From assembly GCF_040954835.1 (NCBI RefSeq), contig NC_090697.1, forward strand, positions 16,174,001 through 16,238,000: a stretch of DNA of 64,000 nucleotides, written 5' to 3'. Below the pieces are notes generated by a model. The model did no database searches and was not told the origin of the DNA. It saw nothing but the letters and a program-made list of their open reading frames with translations. Position 1 is the stretch's first letter, and each line of letters begins with the position of its first letter. Origin of the DNA: Lepisosteus oculatus (lineage: Eukaryota; Chordata; Actinopteri; Semionotiformes; Lepisosteidae). This document shows, piece by piece, positions 12,301-23,209 of this stretch. The position numbers and the translations under genes are program-made.

Positions 12301-15300
12301 CTAAATGAAACAAATACACGAATTACTGAAAATAAAAAGAAATATATGGTATCTTTCATGAGACCGTCGGGTCTGCATTTAACAAAATGTCGTAACACCT
12401 CGCCTAAAAAGTAAAAGAACATTCAGCAATCCAAGCATGAAACTTCTCCAGAAGCTCCCAGAGTTGTAGCCAACTTCTCACACCCAAATATGCAAGAAAT
12501 GTCAGAAATGTCTTCCTTAACCTTTCGAAAGAGGTGCAACTCAATACCTGGTGAAACTGATCCCGTAAGATTAATATACAGCAACTGTTTACAAACAGTA
12601 AACACCAAGGCCGCAATAATGTAGTTTATAAAGGATTTAGAAAAATTAAGATCAGGTATGATCAAGCTTCTGTGGATTAGGTATGTCAAGCACTTTGCGT
12701 TTTGCAGTTACTAAATGCGTTCAAATCACGCATTGAAGTGTTCTGCTGACACATTGTAATATGTTTTTTGTTCTTATTCAAATGCTTTGCTTTAGTTAGA
12801 TTTATGCAGATCTTTGTGTTTTCGTGCTTACATTTGTAATATGGATTGATTTAGCATTATACCCAAAGGTGTTTTTGTTTTGTATTTTATTGCACCTGCA
12901 AAAGATTACTTGAAATAATTTATTGAATTGTTTTTGACAGCATAGTTGAGAAGCTTGTTCTAGACACCAATGTCCTTGGTTCTGGCAGACAAATGTATTG
13001 AGTTTTAAATCTTCTGTTTCAGAAAAAAACACTTCCATTTGAAGAATCTGATCAGATAACCCAGTCAGGCAAATATCAATTCAACCACACTTGCAGTAAC
13101 AGCATAGAATAACAGTTTTGATAATCAAAATTAGCAGAGGTCATTAGGTCCATCTCCTCTCTCGATTCCTATTAGTTAATTGCTCCGAAGAACTTGCCAG
13201 GAGGCTTTTTAAGGCATACCAGTGATTCAACTTCTTCAGAATTCTTAGTTTCTTAATTGTTACTGTGTAAAGAAAGTCCTATTTTCTGTCCTTAAATAAT
13301 TTTAACATCTGTTCCATGGGCTTCTTCTAATCCAGTTGTTTAGATTAGCTCTCAGGATTTTGACAAAAAATCGACAGAAGTCTCCACAGAATATTCTCTG
13401 TTCCAACATGGTATATGGTACTCTAAACCACACATCACCAGATCTTTCACAGGCCTAAATAGCATTTTGTCCTGACTATCCTAGGGCTCTATTACCAGAT
13501 CTGTCTGCTCTGTCACAAATACTCTCCCTGTCCCTTGCAAATACGTTTAGTCTATTGTCAAGCTCCCTTCACCATTGGTCCTTCTTTGCAGTGGTGTGCT
13601 CCATTTGTCTTGTTACATATTGTTGTCTGTTGTGTCATGTACTGCCGTTGGACTTCCTTCAGTGCTTCTGTTCAATCCCCGAGCTGTCTCTCTTACTGCT
13701 GTGGCAGGCACCTGCTTCCCTAACTCTACCCTTGACAGTGTCGGTGGTGTGTATCTTGGGCCATGCTTCCCTCAGCATCCCTCGCGGCTGTTTTGAATGA
13801 CACTTTTTTTAATCAGGAACAAGTAATAGGTTTATTCCATGCTGAAGAGAGAAGAAAGAAAACAACATTTCGGCCGTGGAGCCTTCTTCAGGTGCCAACT
13901 TCCTGAAGAAGGCTCCAATGCCAAAACATTGTGTTTTCTTTTTTCTCTTTTCAGAATGGAATAAACCTATTACTTGTTCCTTTGCGACCAATGCATGCTG
14001 ACACAGCTGCCCACCTGAACTATTTTTTTTAATCAGTCTGTAATATCCAGTCGGTTTCCTAATGGTTTTATGACACAGTACCAATGTATGTAAAGTTAGT
14101 CAGTTATCTTAAACAGTTATGCCCACGTTTTTCTCAGCGTTCCTGTTCCCTATCTGTTCAGAAGTGGTTTTACACAGGTTCTGTTTGCAAACCTGTAAAA
14201 GGTGCTACATCACTTTTACTCATGTACTTTTCAGAAAATTATTGAAGGGTTTATTGTCACCTGGAATCTATAACTGGACAAGTGACTATTCAGTTTTATG
14301 TTCCTCTGAAAATATTTTTTTTCAAGGATTTAAAGGGCTGCTTCAAGACGGTACTCTTTGAAGACTAGTGCTGAATTGAATTAGCTGTACTCATCATGAC
14401 ATTCTTTGATCTCCTTAAGGATAATCTATGTCTTGTAGTACTCCCACACAAGTTATGAGTAAAGAATTCATTTTTGCAAAGATTATTGTCTTTGATCCAT
14501 TCTGTAACCTTATAAACCCTTTTTGAGGAGTTATTTCAATGATAAGCTCAGTAGCAGACGGAGAGTTTTAAGACATTGGCCTGACAGCTAAAGGAATTCT
14601 TTAATTCACTTTTGAGTGACTTTCCAGGCACACCAAAAGAGCATAACATATGCATGCTCCTAAATTGGAAATGCTTGCATTTCATAAATAGCCCTGAGGC
14701 AAATATTTGCTTTTATGAGATATTAAAGATCCTAATGCAATTTCGATCATTCATGCAGTTTTTGCCTGTATTTTTAATCAAAGTTTTAAAATAATGAAGA
14801 TGTATTTGTACTGTTTAATGAGACATCTGTTTGTGGAATGGTAATATGTTGTGTGATCTACATTGTTAAAATTAAACATTCAGAGTTGTGCTGTGTGAGT
14901 ATTATTTTTCTTACAGTGAGAACAGCTCTGCTTCAGGGGAATGCAGCATTAAATATAACTGGATTTTGAAAACGGTTGTTGAAAAACTGCTGTTCTATAT
15001 GATAATTTACTTTACATCTGACTTTATTTTATGCTCATCTAGATAATATTCTCTGAGCAATATATGCATAATGTGGTTAAAAATTAATCATGCGTGCATT
15101 TTATGTGTTTTTTTCTTTACGTAGTTTTCAGGAATCAGTGGTTTCTCCAGTTATTCTGCATCAGATTAGTTCAAAACCAAAATTAGAAAAATCCTGGAAA
15201 GCAAAGATGAACTCACTCAGGATGTTACTCACTGCACACACTTCAAACCACTATCAGAGCCCTACTAACATTACATGCCTGCTTCAATTTGCAGCATGCT

Positions 15301-18300
15301 ATAAATAAGAACCACAAAATGCATTATGGTAAATATAAACTGCCATTGGCAGCTACCGGTACTGAAGGAGGAAAATGACGGGAATTTCTAAGGAATTTCA
15401 GCTGACTGATTTTTGTGCTTATTGGAGAGATTTTTAAATCCAGTAAAGGGTACAGCTTTTTTACTGTAATTTGATTAACATTTTTTTACGAATAGTTATT
15501 TTAATATTAAAGAAGAATGAAAGTAATTACAGTAACTGGCAGCCTGGGCCCTGGTCTATAACATTATGGCATCTTTCCCACAGAATTCTCTTCTCTATTG
15601 CCAAATTGTTGAAGTTGCCAGGTTTTAGGTATAGTGTACCTTTTGTTGCTTTTAGGATGTCTAGTTCTACAAAACAGAGTGAGGTACACTGGTAGTCTGG
15701 CAGTTTGTTCCTGCAGTGAATTGGTACTTTTATGTAAACAAGGGCGTTGCTTAGTGCCCCCTTAATGCTGGGAAAGTGCACAGAGCAGAGTAACACTCAA
15801 CCCTTTCCCCAATCCATGAGCAGTCCCCTGCCAAGCTGCTTATCCCCTTCTCATGATGTCCTTCTCGTTTTGCTGATTTACAAATGTTGAATGCACATGT
15901 CAAAGTGAATATTTTTATTAAAAACGTGAATCAAATGGAATGCTTTAATGAGTAAAAGGTTAAATATCAGCAACAGCTTAAAATGTATTGATTTCATGAG
16001 ATTTACCCCAGTTCAATGCTCTTGAGAAAGAACCTTTGACAGCAAGTACAGCTATGCGTCTTCTTGACACCATCAGCTTTACGAACGGGGATAGTATAAT
16101 TTTCGTTCATTTTATCTTTGCAAACTTGCTCAACCTCTGTCACTTTGGTTTGGAGTTTGTTAATGGCCAGTAATCTTCAAGTATTTCCTCTGATTTTCTG
16201 TTGGATTCAAGTCAGCACTTTGACTGGGCCAAACAAGGTCATTCTCTTTTCTTCTGGTTAAGAAACTGAAGCGGGTTTTCCTCTAAGATTTTCGTGTGCT
16301 GTGCATCATCCATTTTCCTCTGTGTTGACAAGCTTCTCTGTTCAGCCAGTATGAAGCAGCCTTTTAACACAATGCTTAAGACACTGCCCATGGACTTGCC
16401 TTCCTGCGTTTGGCTATTTTCTTACTGCCCAGGCACAAAAAATTGATATCAGCAGATAAAAAATTAATCATTGACTTAAATTATCTGCTAAGCACACCTC
16501 TGCTTTTCAGTGTATGTGGACATTAAAGTAGATTCTGTTGTATTCTAATTCTTATGTAATGAGGCTACATCTATCTGATCTTACTTTGTCTACAGCCATC
16601 TTTGTCTTTGTCCGCCATCATCTGCATATTTTGGCATTTAATAGAAATGAGTTGGAATGAGAAATTGTATGCAAGAAACATAAAAAAAAATAAAGGAATG
16701 TGAAATCCAGAAGTTTAAGGACTCACTTGAGCTAGCATCACATAGTGATGTTATAGACATGGGTAGGGCTTTTTGTGTCAGAGGTATGATTGTGTTCATG
16801 CTTGTACATTAAGCTTAATTTTTAATGTAAAACTTTTGCCTGAAAAACAACATTTTCTGTATTTTTAGGTTACGAAGGACGATTTTACAACTTTTGATCA
16901 CATTCTTTGCATGGATGAAAGCAATTTAAGGTATGTGCTTGCAATTCCGCCAGTATACCACAGAACAAGAGTGTTATGCATGCATGCAAATGGCACCACA
17001 TTGAACACTTCCCAATAATGAGACTACACACCAGAGGGCATTAACATTACCAGTGTCAACCAGAGATTAAGTTGTAGTTTCTAAGGTACAAAACCACTGC
17101 CACACCTGCTGATGTAGCGCCCTCTGGTGTTGCAGGGTTCTTGTAAATATGTTCCCTGAGTTCCCCTTTACCAAAACTTGCTCTATGTAGCAGTAAATCA
17201 AAGGAAATAATCATTAACGAGTACTACAGTAACCCAACCCTTTCTGTATTTTTTTTAAATATTAGTCGTACCTTTATCTTTCATCTTCTTTTCCCTTAAC
17301 GTATTTTATACTTAGCGAGTATTCGCATATTTAATCATGCCACATAGATCTAAAACTCAAGTTATAAAAGCGATGAGAACTTGAATAATCCGTGCATTCC
17401 CAGCTAAGTTCTAGTAATCAATCCTGTTTTGTGGTTTTTGTTTGGCTTTTGTTTTTGTTTTTCTGCTTTACATGTCTTTTGTCAGAGAAACAGATATCTC
17501 TACCAGCATAGCCTAGAGACAAAAAGCATGAAAAGAAAAAATGTGATAGTAATTATATGTAGTTTTCTTGTGTTTGTCTAGTCTAGCTTTTCTTCTCCAC
17601 ATTCACAGGAGAACTGCAGTGATTTAATGTGTAATAATTTGATCAAGTTTGTGATTCAACTTGTTTTCTTAATATTTCCTCTTCTATTATTTTATTTGAA
17701 CTTATGTTCACTGATTATTGCTGAAATATCTACCAGCGCTAATGATATTAATCGACAGAAATGTATTCTTGTCAATCCTATTGCTTGCATGCAATTGTCT
17801 TTTTGTAAATAACCCTAAGCTGTTCATTTTTCAAATATAATACATGGTGCTGTTTTGAATGCCATCAGTAATCATGTGATTATATGGGTTCACTTTGTAA
17901 TCAGCTTACTAAGGTTCCTTCAGTGATTGATGCCACCGAAGTAGAATTAATTTTTTTCTTTTGATTATCAGAGAAAGGACCAGAGAGACAACTGTCTGGG
18001 TTATCTATTTTAAAAATAGATTTTTAAGTGTCTATAAATTATAGATGTGTGTATATAATCTATAGGTGTTGCAAAACATATTTTATATACAATCTGATGA
18101 TAGTTGGACCTACAAGAAAAATAATAAAGCAGACATAATTTCAGAATAAGTGGAGTATATTATTTTAATAACTTATGTAAGGAATAAAACTTGAATTTTT
18201 AAAATATAAACTTAATATCTACTAAATTTAATAATCTATTTGTGTTAATGAATTAATATATACTTTTTAGGATTTATTTTTATTACCATTAATCATTATA

Positions 18301-21300
18301 TTGTTTGATATGAATTTATAAAATTAGCGTAGTTAACTGTTCAATCTATTGTGAACGAATAGGAAAAACCTTTTAAATAAAACTTCTTATTTTGTACAAT
18401 GCAGGGATCTCAACAGGAAGGCTAACCAAGTGAAAAACTCCAGTGCTAAAATTGAACTTCTTGGGACTTATGACCCCGAAAAGCAGCTGATTATTAAAGA
18501 CCCCTATTATGTAAGTGTGCATTTTATTGAAAAATATTCTAGTTATTTTGTACACACATCATAACATAAGTAAAGCTCATCAGATCAGACAAGATTTCCT
18601 CATGTATGAAGTGTGTGGTAGGGTGTGTAAAAAGAAGCAACTGATGAAGAAAAATGTATCTGGGACAGTAACGTTTAGATGGTGAAAGGGAAATGTCTGA
18701 TGTACTTAATATTTTTATTAGGTGTTTACCAAGTAAGAAATCAAAAATAGTCTGAAAAACATTATATATTTAATAAAAGCAGCAAAGAAGAAGCATTCAT
18801 TAACTTAATTAACTTGTTAGAGTGCTGCAGATACTAGAAGCACTTAAGAATTACTTGATGATCTTCTATCAGTTGTACTTAAGAAAACATGAATATGATT
18901 CACAGGCCGTTAACAAACTTGCAGATATAATTTATGACAGGGTAGTAACAATTAACTGCAAAAGTACTGGTATATTGCCCAGCAATAACAAGGGTAACAA
19001 AAACAAACCAACTATCAAGACCTTTAAATCTTGCTTCTATTAAATTTACAGTTATGCTCATGATAATTGGAATTAAACTAAAGGATGAACTGTTGAGAAT
19101 TATAATCCTAGGGGCTAATCGATATCATTTAAGTAAAGGTAGATCTTTCTTGATTAACACGTTAGAGTTCTTTGAACAAAGAACATCAGCAGTACAGTAT
19201 AGTAAGTAAAAGCTTTACTATTTGGCATCCTTGGGGACTGAAAGGTGCAGAATTGTGAAAAATGCACGTTATTCAATATTTATTCTGAAATACTACTGGT
19301 TTTTGCTCAAGACGGAAATGTAATCTTGTACAGTACATTCACACTTTTAACAGTTATCATTATCATAATCACAGTGCTATAGTAATACATATTTACACTA
19401 TTACAGTGTTATTTAATACAAAAATTTTAATTCAAGCAAAGCGCATTGCAAAAAATTGTGTATTATAAAAATTCACATACTGTAATTCCAAGTGTTTTTC
19501 TTGCTTTTCAGCCATGACGAAGAGGGTAACACTGCAAACACCAGAAATTATTCCAGAAACACACATGTACAGTAAGCGAAGATATGCACATGAAGCAATG
19601 CGAGAGAGGGCTAAGGCCATAGAATGCTGAATAGTGTTAATATTTCAAGACAAAATTGGGTAAAGATGATGCATCCAGCATAGCACAGTGCTTGCAGTAA
19701 CAAGCGTATCAAATGACGACAAAAATAAAGGATGCAAGCTGGATAGAATCAGAAATGTTCCTGGATTGTAAAGCATTACTTTGCATTGGTTCTTTAAGAA
19801 AATGCCAGTTAGTAGACCATTCCAGTTAGTAAAAGGCCAGATAGTAAAGTTTTTACTGAATTTAGGTTTTCAGAATACCTTATAAACGGTTAATTCTCTT
19901 GTCGCAGGCAGTTGGCATTCATAGAGATATGTCTTGAAGGGTAAATCATAGAAACCTATAAAGATAAGGTGTAAAAATGCCAACTGGGGTGATGTAATGA
20001 ATGGAGTACCACAGGGATTAGTACTAGGACCATTTTATTTTTAAAGATGTATATCAATGATCTGAGTTGTACTTCAGGTATGGGTAGAAGCAAGCAAGGC
20101 TTATTCCGTCCTTTAGACGGAATTCAAGACTTACAGTACATGACGGATTTTATTAAAAGTGGACATCCTCAGAGGACTGTGCAGGTAGAAAAATCAAACT
20201 GTGAATATAATATGGCTAACACTGAGCTTGAAAAAAGTACTTATGGGAAAAAGTCAATATGATAAACCAATAAATAACAAATTAAATATTAAGATATAAA
20301 GCTAGAATAATTAAAGCAAAGGATTTTATGCTAAAATTATACAGTGCACTAGTGGAACATACTTAGATTATCGTGTACAATTTTGGTCGCCAAGATACAA
20401 GATAGACAATGCAGCTCTGGAATTGGTCCAGAGAAGAGCAACTAGATGCATGGAATGACATATGCTTGACAGATAAAAGAACTAAGCATTTTTAGTCTTA
20501 AAAAGAGAAGTCAAGGAGAGGATTGGGTTCAAATATCCAAAATCCTTAGAGGCATTGACCAAGTCAACCCAAAGGTTATCTTCAGAATCACCTGTGACAA
20601 CTGAACCAGATTATGCATGTAGAAGCTATGTGAAGGCATTGTTTGCTGTGTGAGTACGTGTGGAAGTGTATTAACAACTGACAAAGCTTTGTAGGACTAT
20701 GAAACAAGCCACCAAGCCATGCTGCAGGAACCAATAACCTGGCTTTCTTCAAGAAACAGAATCGGAGTCAGACCCTCATATTAATCTGCTACTAATAACA
20801 GACCTAGATGGGCCAAATGCTCTCTTTTCACTCGTAGTTTTTTTCTTATGTTTCAGTTGACACTGCAGTGACTGACCTATATAACCTTTTTCTTTATTTA
20901 ACCAGAAGTCTAAATTCTATTTTTTTAACAATAAATGCAAGCTCAAGCACAGGTTTAGCACCATAGTCCAGGCATAAGAGTCGATGGAAGAGCATAAGTA
21001 TTTGTCGATTTCAATTTAAAAAATACTTGCACTGTATGATACAAGATTATGAAAGCTTCTAAGAGGTAGAGGATATTAAAAAAGCAATAACTAGTCTTTG
21101 AAGAGAAATTTAGGATTTTCATTTTTAAGCAGAGAAAGGAAGGTTTGCAGATATTTCCATAGTTACCTCAGGTGTGTGTGAGTTTGTTCCTCTTGATCCT
21201 GTTTTTTGTGGTATGCCATGACTGAGCTTTTTATGTGACGTCACAGGATTGCTTTAGAGGCGTCTGTTTGCTTTTGTCAAGTCTTTATACATTAAGCAAA

Positions 21301-21878
21301 CAAGGTAATGAAAGAAAACAGGAGTGTTGAGATCCCTTCTTTGTGTTTTGGTGTTTTTTTTCAGATACTTTAGCTCTAGTTTTTTAGTGCAGAATGCAAA
21401 CCAGTTTGAAATAAAATATCATTGGTACTAAGTTGCAAGCAGTAAGAATGTGATTTAATGTTAATAGCACACTTGTTTTTATTAAATTATTCCTGAGGTT
21501 AAAATTGAATATGCCCAAACTGTGCTTCCTTGTGTTAAGACATTGTTCAAATTTACTTCCCTGGTTTAAGAGCTTCAAAGTGCTTTTCAAATTGTTTATT
21601 TAGCACAGCCATTGACCTGACGATGTTTGGAAACTGCCTGAAAAGCTTGGTAACCACCACACAAGCGTTTTGGAAAATGACCTTTTTAGTGCTGTACATA
21701 CAGTGACAATGGTACTTCATGTATTAGCTTATACATCTCTACAATGGTGTCTTATTGATGTGCACATTTATATTTCAACATTTTGTGTTTTTTATTTTAG
21801 GGGAACGACGAAGACTTTGAAACAGTTTATGAGCAATGTCTTAGATGCTGCAAAGCATTTTTGGAAGAATATTCTTGA
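300..21878 (+). CDS. ACP1: ACP1, low-molecular-weight protein tyrosine phosphatase (spliced gene)
   Basis: Cytosolic phosphatase that removes phosphate from tyrosine residues and small phosphomonoesters. Coding exons are 300-342, 1459-1532, 2266-2379 or 2441-2554, 16869-16930, 18405-18510 and 21801-21878. All joins are GT-AG and in phase, giving 477 nt, 158 codons plus stop, the usual family length. The P-loop VCLGNICRS gives the CX5R signature with catalytic Cys13 and Arg19. DPYY near the C-terminus supplies the general acid Asp130 and the regulatory Tyr132 and Tyr133. The start at 300 is chosen because it directly precedes the family N-terminus and a clean donor follows at 343. No frameshift or stop is seen. 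The two alternative third exons give the classic isoform pair of this family. ALKAL2 lies downstream, converging. The call is very secure. Confidence 0.96.
1459..1532 (+). CDS. ACP1: ACP1 coding exon 2
   Basis: Preceded by a T-rich tract and AAG, and followed by donor GTAAGT at 1533. It encodes [16 protein letters not shown] and on to Asn39, so it completes the CX5R active-site loop with Arg19. It ends on a codon boundary (phase 0), which suits the interchangeable third exons. Confidence 0.95.
2266..2379 (+). CDS. ACP1: ACP1 alternative exon 3 (first of a mutually exclusive pair)
   Basis: A 114-nt, 38-codon exon after TGTAG, with donor GTACAG. It encodes [20 protein letters not shown] through SHVARQ, matching one of the two classic ACP1 isoform segments. 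It is phase 0 at both ends, so swapping it keeps the frame. Only 61 nt separate it from the next exon. Confidence 0.93.
2441..2554 (+). CDS. ACP1: ACP1 alternative exon 3' (second of the pair)
   Basis: A 114-nt exon with the same length and phase as its neighbour, after GTTTCAG and before GTAGAG. It encodes [20 protein letters not shown] through NHRARQ, matching the other ACP1 isoform. It aligns residue for residue with 2266-2379 (WxIDS, CLRKHGI/CMRKHGI, ARQ), so the pair arose by exon duplication. Both copies are open, which implies both are in use. Confidence 0.93.
2880..3045. repeat. CR1/L2-like LINE-derived fragment (left part)
   Basis: The text running from CCATTAGGTCG through TTGTTTCTTGAAAG to TTTGTTCCAAAC is of a type also seen at 13130-13400 and 50180-50300. 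It appears to continue at about 3745-3850, with the LINE at 3050-3568 in between. Assignment to a CR1/L2 LINE is from recall. Confidence 0.4.
3050..3568 (-). mobile_element. LINE ORF2 C-terminal remnant (jockey/L2-type), copy 1
   Basis: The minus strand encodes, across two frames, [19 protein letters not shown], then [16 protein letters not shown], then [20 protein letters not shown]. This is the typical C-terminal tail of fish non-LTR reverse transcriptases, beyond the polymerase core. The frame is broken at about 3430-3440. A second copy of the same end lies at 24070-24525, also on the minus strand. It is 5'-truncated and inactive. Confidence 0.72.
3745..3850. repeat. CR1/L2-like LINE-derived fragment (right part)
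   Basis: TTCTCTGGACTGATTCCAGA and the text after it recur at about 50490-50560 (TTCTCTGGACTGATTCCATA). At 50 kb this block follows the block matched by 2880-3045. That suggests the LINE at 3050-3568 landed inside one older repeat. Confidence 0.4.
5005..5325 (+). repeat. Dispersed SINE-like repeat, copy 1
   Basis: Contains GGCGGGATACACCCTGG, GGGCACACACAGACG, then GGAAACC, GGGGAAAACATG and GGAATTGAACTCGATGCCCC. The same blocks in the same order occur at 10885-11185, and in reverse orientation at about 52215-52540 and 63790-63935. This is a family common in fish genomes; I cannot assign its class with certainty. Confidence 0.5.
7412..7519 (+). repeat. 3' end of a 5S-type SINE with L2-like tail
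   Basis: GTGGTGGAGGAGGAGAGTCC and then ACCTGTAAAGCACC... TATATAAGTGTAAG, followed by an ATAATAATGA-rich tail. It matches the last 100 bases of the SINE at 39575-39960. It is 5'-truncated and older than that copy. Confidence 0.6.
10885..11185 (+). repeat. Dispersed SINE-like repeat, copy 2
   Basis: Runs from GGGCAGCCTGACC through GCTGGGATACATCCTGGGC, CACCAGTCCACC, AGCACACACAGACAGAC, GGAATGTGGGAAGAAACC, AACTCC-like GAAACCCACATGGACACAG, to GGAATTGAACC and a GCAAGGCAGTAATGCTGACC end. It is the best preserved of the four copies in the window. Confidence 0.65.
13130..13560. repeat. CR1/L2-like LINE-derived fragment
   Basis: Resembles the blocks at 2880-3045 and 50180-50590: CATTAGGTCCATCTCC, then CTGTGTAAAGAAAGTCC and tracts rich in CTTCTTC and TCTGTTC. 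The match is diffuse and the boundaries are uncertain. Confidence 0.35.
13816..13980. repeat. Foldback (inverted-repeat) element with 77-79 bp arms
   Basis: Left arm 13816-13892 starts GGAACAAGTAATAGGTTTAT and ends CCTTCTTCAGG. Right arm 13902-13980 is its reverse complement, starting CCTGAAGAAGG and ending TATTACTTGTTCC, with a 9-base loop. A few mismatches and one or two small indels are present. The outer right-end text plus its flank recurs at 46958-47016, so it belongs to a dispersed family. It would form a long hairpin if transcribed, and it sits inside an ACP1 intron. Confidence 0.75.
16010..16330 (-). mobile_element. Degraded Tc1-like transposase remnant
   Basis: Plus-strand text TTGGATTCAAGTCAGCACTT followed by TGACTGGGCCAAACAAGG is the reverse complement of the WPSQSPDLN region of Tc1-like transposases. 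Upstream text (ACAGCTATGCGTCTTCTTG, GCAAACTTGCTCAACC) matches the C-terminal part in the expected order. No open frame survives. The same layout occurs at 37345-37650 and 23210-23645. Confidence 0.5.
16869..16930 (+). CDS. ACP1: ACP1 common exon (VTKDDF segment)
   Basis: A 62-nt exon after TTTTTAG, with donor GTATGT. It encodes residues 78-97 ([20 protein letters not shown]) and two bases of the Arg98 codon. It accepts either alternative exon in frame. Confidence 0.95.
16931..18404 (+). other. ACP1: ACP1 intron before the DLNRK exon
   Basis: Nothing coding is seen. A 12-base inverted repeat ACACCAGAGGGC (17028-17039) and GCCCTCTGGTGT (17119-17130) frames a 103-base segment. The rest is AT-rich, especially 18000-18360. 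Confidence 0.7.
18405..18510 (+). CDS. ACP1: ACP1 exon with general acid and regulatory tyrosines
   Basis: A 106-nt exon after ATGCAG, before donor GTAAGT. It finishes Arg98 and encodes DLNRKANQ through KDPYY (99-133). Asp130 is the catalytic acid, and Tyr132 and Tyr133 are the residues phosphorylated in this family. Confidence 0.95.
19985..20870 (+). mobile_element. CR1/L2-type LINE remnant (reverse transcriptase part and 3' UTR)
   Basis: The plus strand shows [13 protein letters not shown] followed by MYINDLS, the reverse-transcriptase block just before the YADD box of CR1/L2 LINEs. Further on, broken frames give a FGRQ...WNWSREEQL region, where WSP and QRRA are expected, then an LTDKRTKHF stretch. 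The 3' part has GACCTAGATGGGCCAAATGC and a CTTATGTTT end, typical of these elements. Many stops are present and a large middle part is missing. It lies in the last ACP1 intron. Confidence 0.62.
21801..21878 (+). CDS. ACP1: ACP1 last coding exon
   Basis: Follows a T-rich tract and TTTTAG. It encodes [20 protein letters not shown] and LEEYS, then TGA at 21876-21878. This is the standard C-terminus of the family. Confidence 0.95.
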   Translation, partial: GNDEDFETVYEQCLRCCKAFLEEYS

Positions 21879-22390
21879 TGCTTCTATATTTTTGTCAACT
21901 TCAGTATTTGTCAGAATAAGTAAAAAAAATGACAATGTTTATGTTCTTGTAATCACTCAGTATCCTTTTTTCTTGTTAAACATCAGATTAATAGCATCAT
22001 CTGACAATTGCCCACCTAAATTCATGTCCTTTATAATGTGCATTCTGTTACTTATTTAGTTTAAAATCAACTAATTGGCAGTTTTAGAAAATTACAAACA
22101 AAAATTGTTCTCAGTAAATGTAATTAAGACAAATAATTACTTTGAAACAAAATATTATTGTACATGTGCAGCTGTGTAAAATTATGAATACCGCTGTCTA
22201 TAAAAGAATTCCTTTGAAATACCAGCTTCATTTTTAGTGATTTACTGTATCAAATACGTATCTGGGTATTTTAACATAGAGGTTGTATGCTTTTAGAGGT
22301 ATTATCTGCAACAATATTAGTTTCTGTACAAAAAAAGTAAGATCTGTCTTTTACACATTAAGTAGAATAATCATTCATTCGTTTCAAAGA
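21879..22390 (+). other. ACP1: ACP1 3' UTR and flank
   Basis: AT-rich downstream sequence. I see no AATAAA in the first 500 bases after the stop, so the cleavage site is not placed. The nearest candidates are ATTAAA at about 22458 and AATAAA at about 23100. A longer 3' UTR or a variant signal is possible. Confidence 0.35.
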
Positions 22391-22394
22391 CACC

Positions 22395-22700
22395 CAGACA
22401 CTCTAGGGTGAGGGGCCAGAGAAAGAACGATCCAAACTAGACTTCCGTGATGATTCCATTAAAAACCGAGTGGACCCACCCTCCTGAATCAGGGACTCTA
22501 GGACCCTGGAGCCGGGCCTGGGCGTGGTGTTTGCCGGTGAGCGCCGTACTCGCATAACCCGGCTGGGCTCAGCTCGAAATGGCTACGTGGATCCATCGTT
22601 GCAATGCAAAGGATGGGGCTCCTGTGCGATGCCAGTCTGATGACAGCGGGACAGATCTGGACGGACTAGACCTTAAGTTGCACAACATGGTCTTAAAATA
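22395..22700 (+). repeat. GC-rich block resembling a LINE 5' UTR
   Basis: A sharp rise in GC with CACTCTAGGGTGAGGGGCC, GGACCCTGGAGCCGGGCC, GGCTGGGCTCAGCTCG and GGCTACGTGGATCC. This resembles the 5' UTR of a fish LINE whose ORF begins further on; the match is from recall. An ORF of 66 codons starting at 22579 has no family resemblance. It could instead be a CpG island remnant. Confidence 0.35.
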
Positions 22701-22739
22701 TGTAACGCTTTTACAATATAAATTGCCGCACAGAAAACC

Positions 22740-22762
22740 CATCTGGAGTATTTATGCACACA
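22740..22762. repeat. Short perfect hairpin
   Basis: CACACACAAT and ATTGTGTGTG flank a two-base centre. The function is unknown and it may be chance. Confidence 0.4.
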
Positions 22763-23209
22763 CAATTGATTGTGTGTGAAATTTTATTACATATATGTAA
22801 TATTGGTAGAAAGCTGGAAGGCTAATGCTATTTAAAGTTTTGTAAATGTCATAAATTCACATAGTTTAAACTGTAAGACACCCCTTTCAAGCATTTTCGG
22901 TATTGTCACTTCGTCCCACAACTTATGGGAATAACCTTTGCTTTATATTCAGCATATGGTGTTTTGCAAAATGCTTTACCACCTGCCAATAACACCACAT
23001 TTGAAGACTTTCATGTATGCATTTGTTCAAAACTATAATGACATTGAACACATTTTTATGTGAAGGAGGCTGAATGTCAGCAAAACCTGAAAGAAGACAA
23101 TAAAAGTGAAATTTACTGATTGCAGTAATTACTACCAAAGGAGCTACCACTATGTACTGACTTAGAGGGCTTAATACTTTGGCAATCTTCACGTCTATAC
23201 ATACATTTT

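Larger units (their letters stand above)
2555..16868 (+). other. ACP1: ACP1 intron 4 (14.3 kb, repeat-rich)
   Basis: Long intron between the alternative exons and the common exon at 16869. Recognised repeats are listed separately. The stretches 5330-7400, 7520-10880, 11190-13130 and 14035-16010 show no gene, RNA or repeat I can name; they are AT-rich with only short chance ORFs. A purine-rich patch lies at about 10130-10400. Confidence 0.85.

Noticed and set aside
13809..14084. 91-codon minus-strand ORF
   Set aside because: It runs through the foldback element; reading an inverted repeat gives an ORF without protein meaning.
21670..22059. 129-codon plus-strand ORF across the last ACP1 exon
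   Set aside because: It reads the exon in the wrong frame. The true frame gives the conserved ACP1 C-terminus and stops at 21878.
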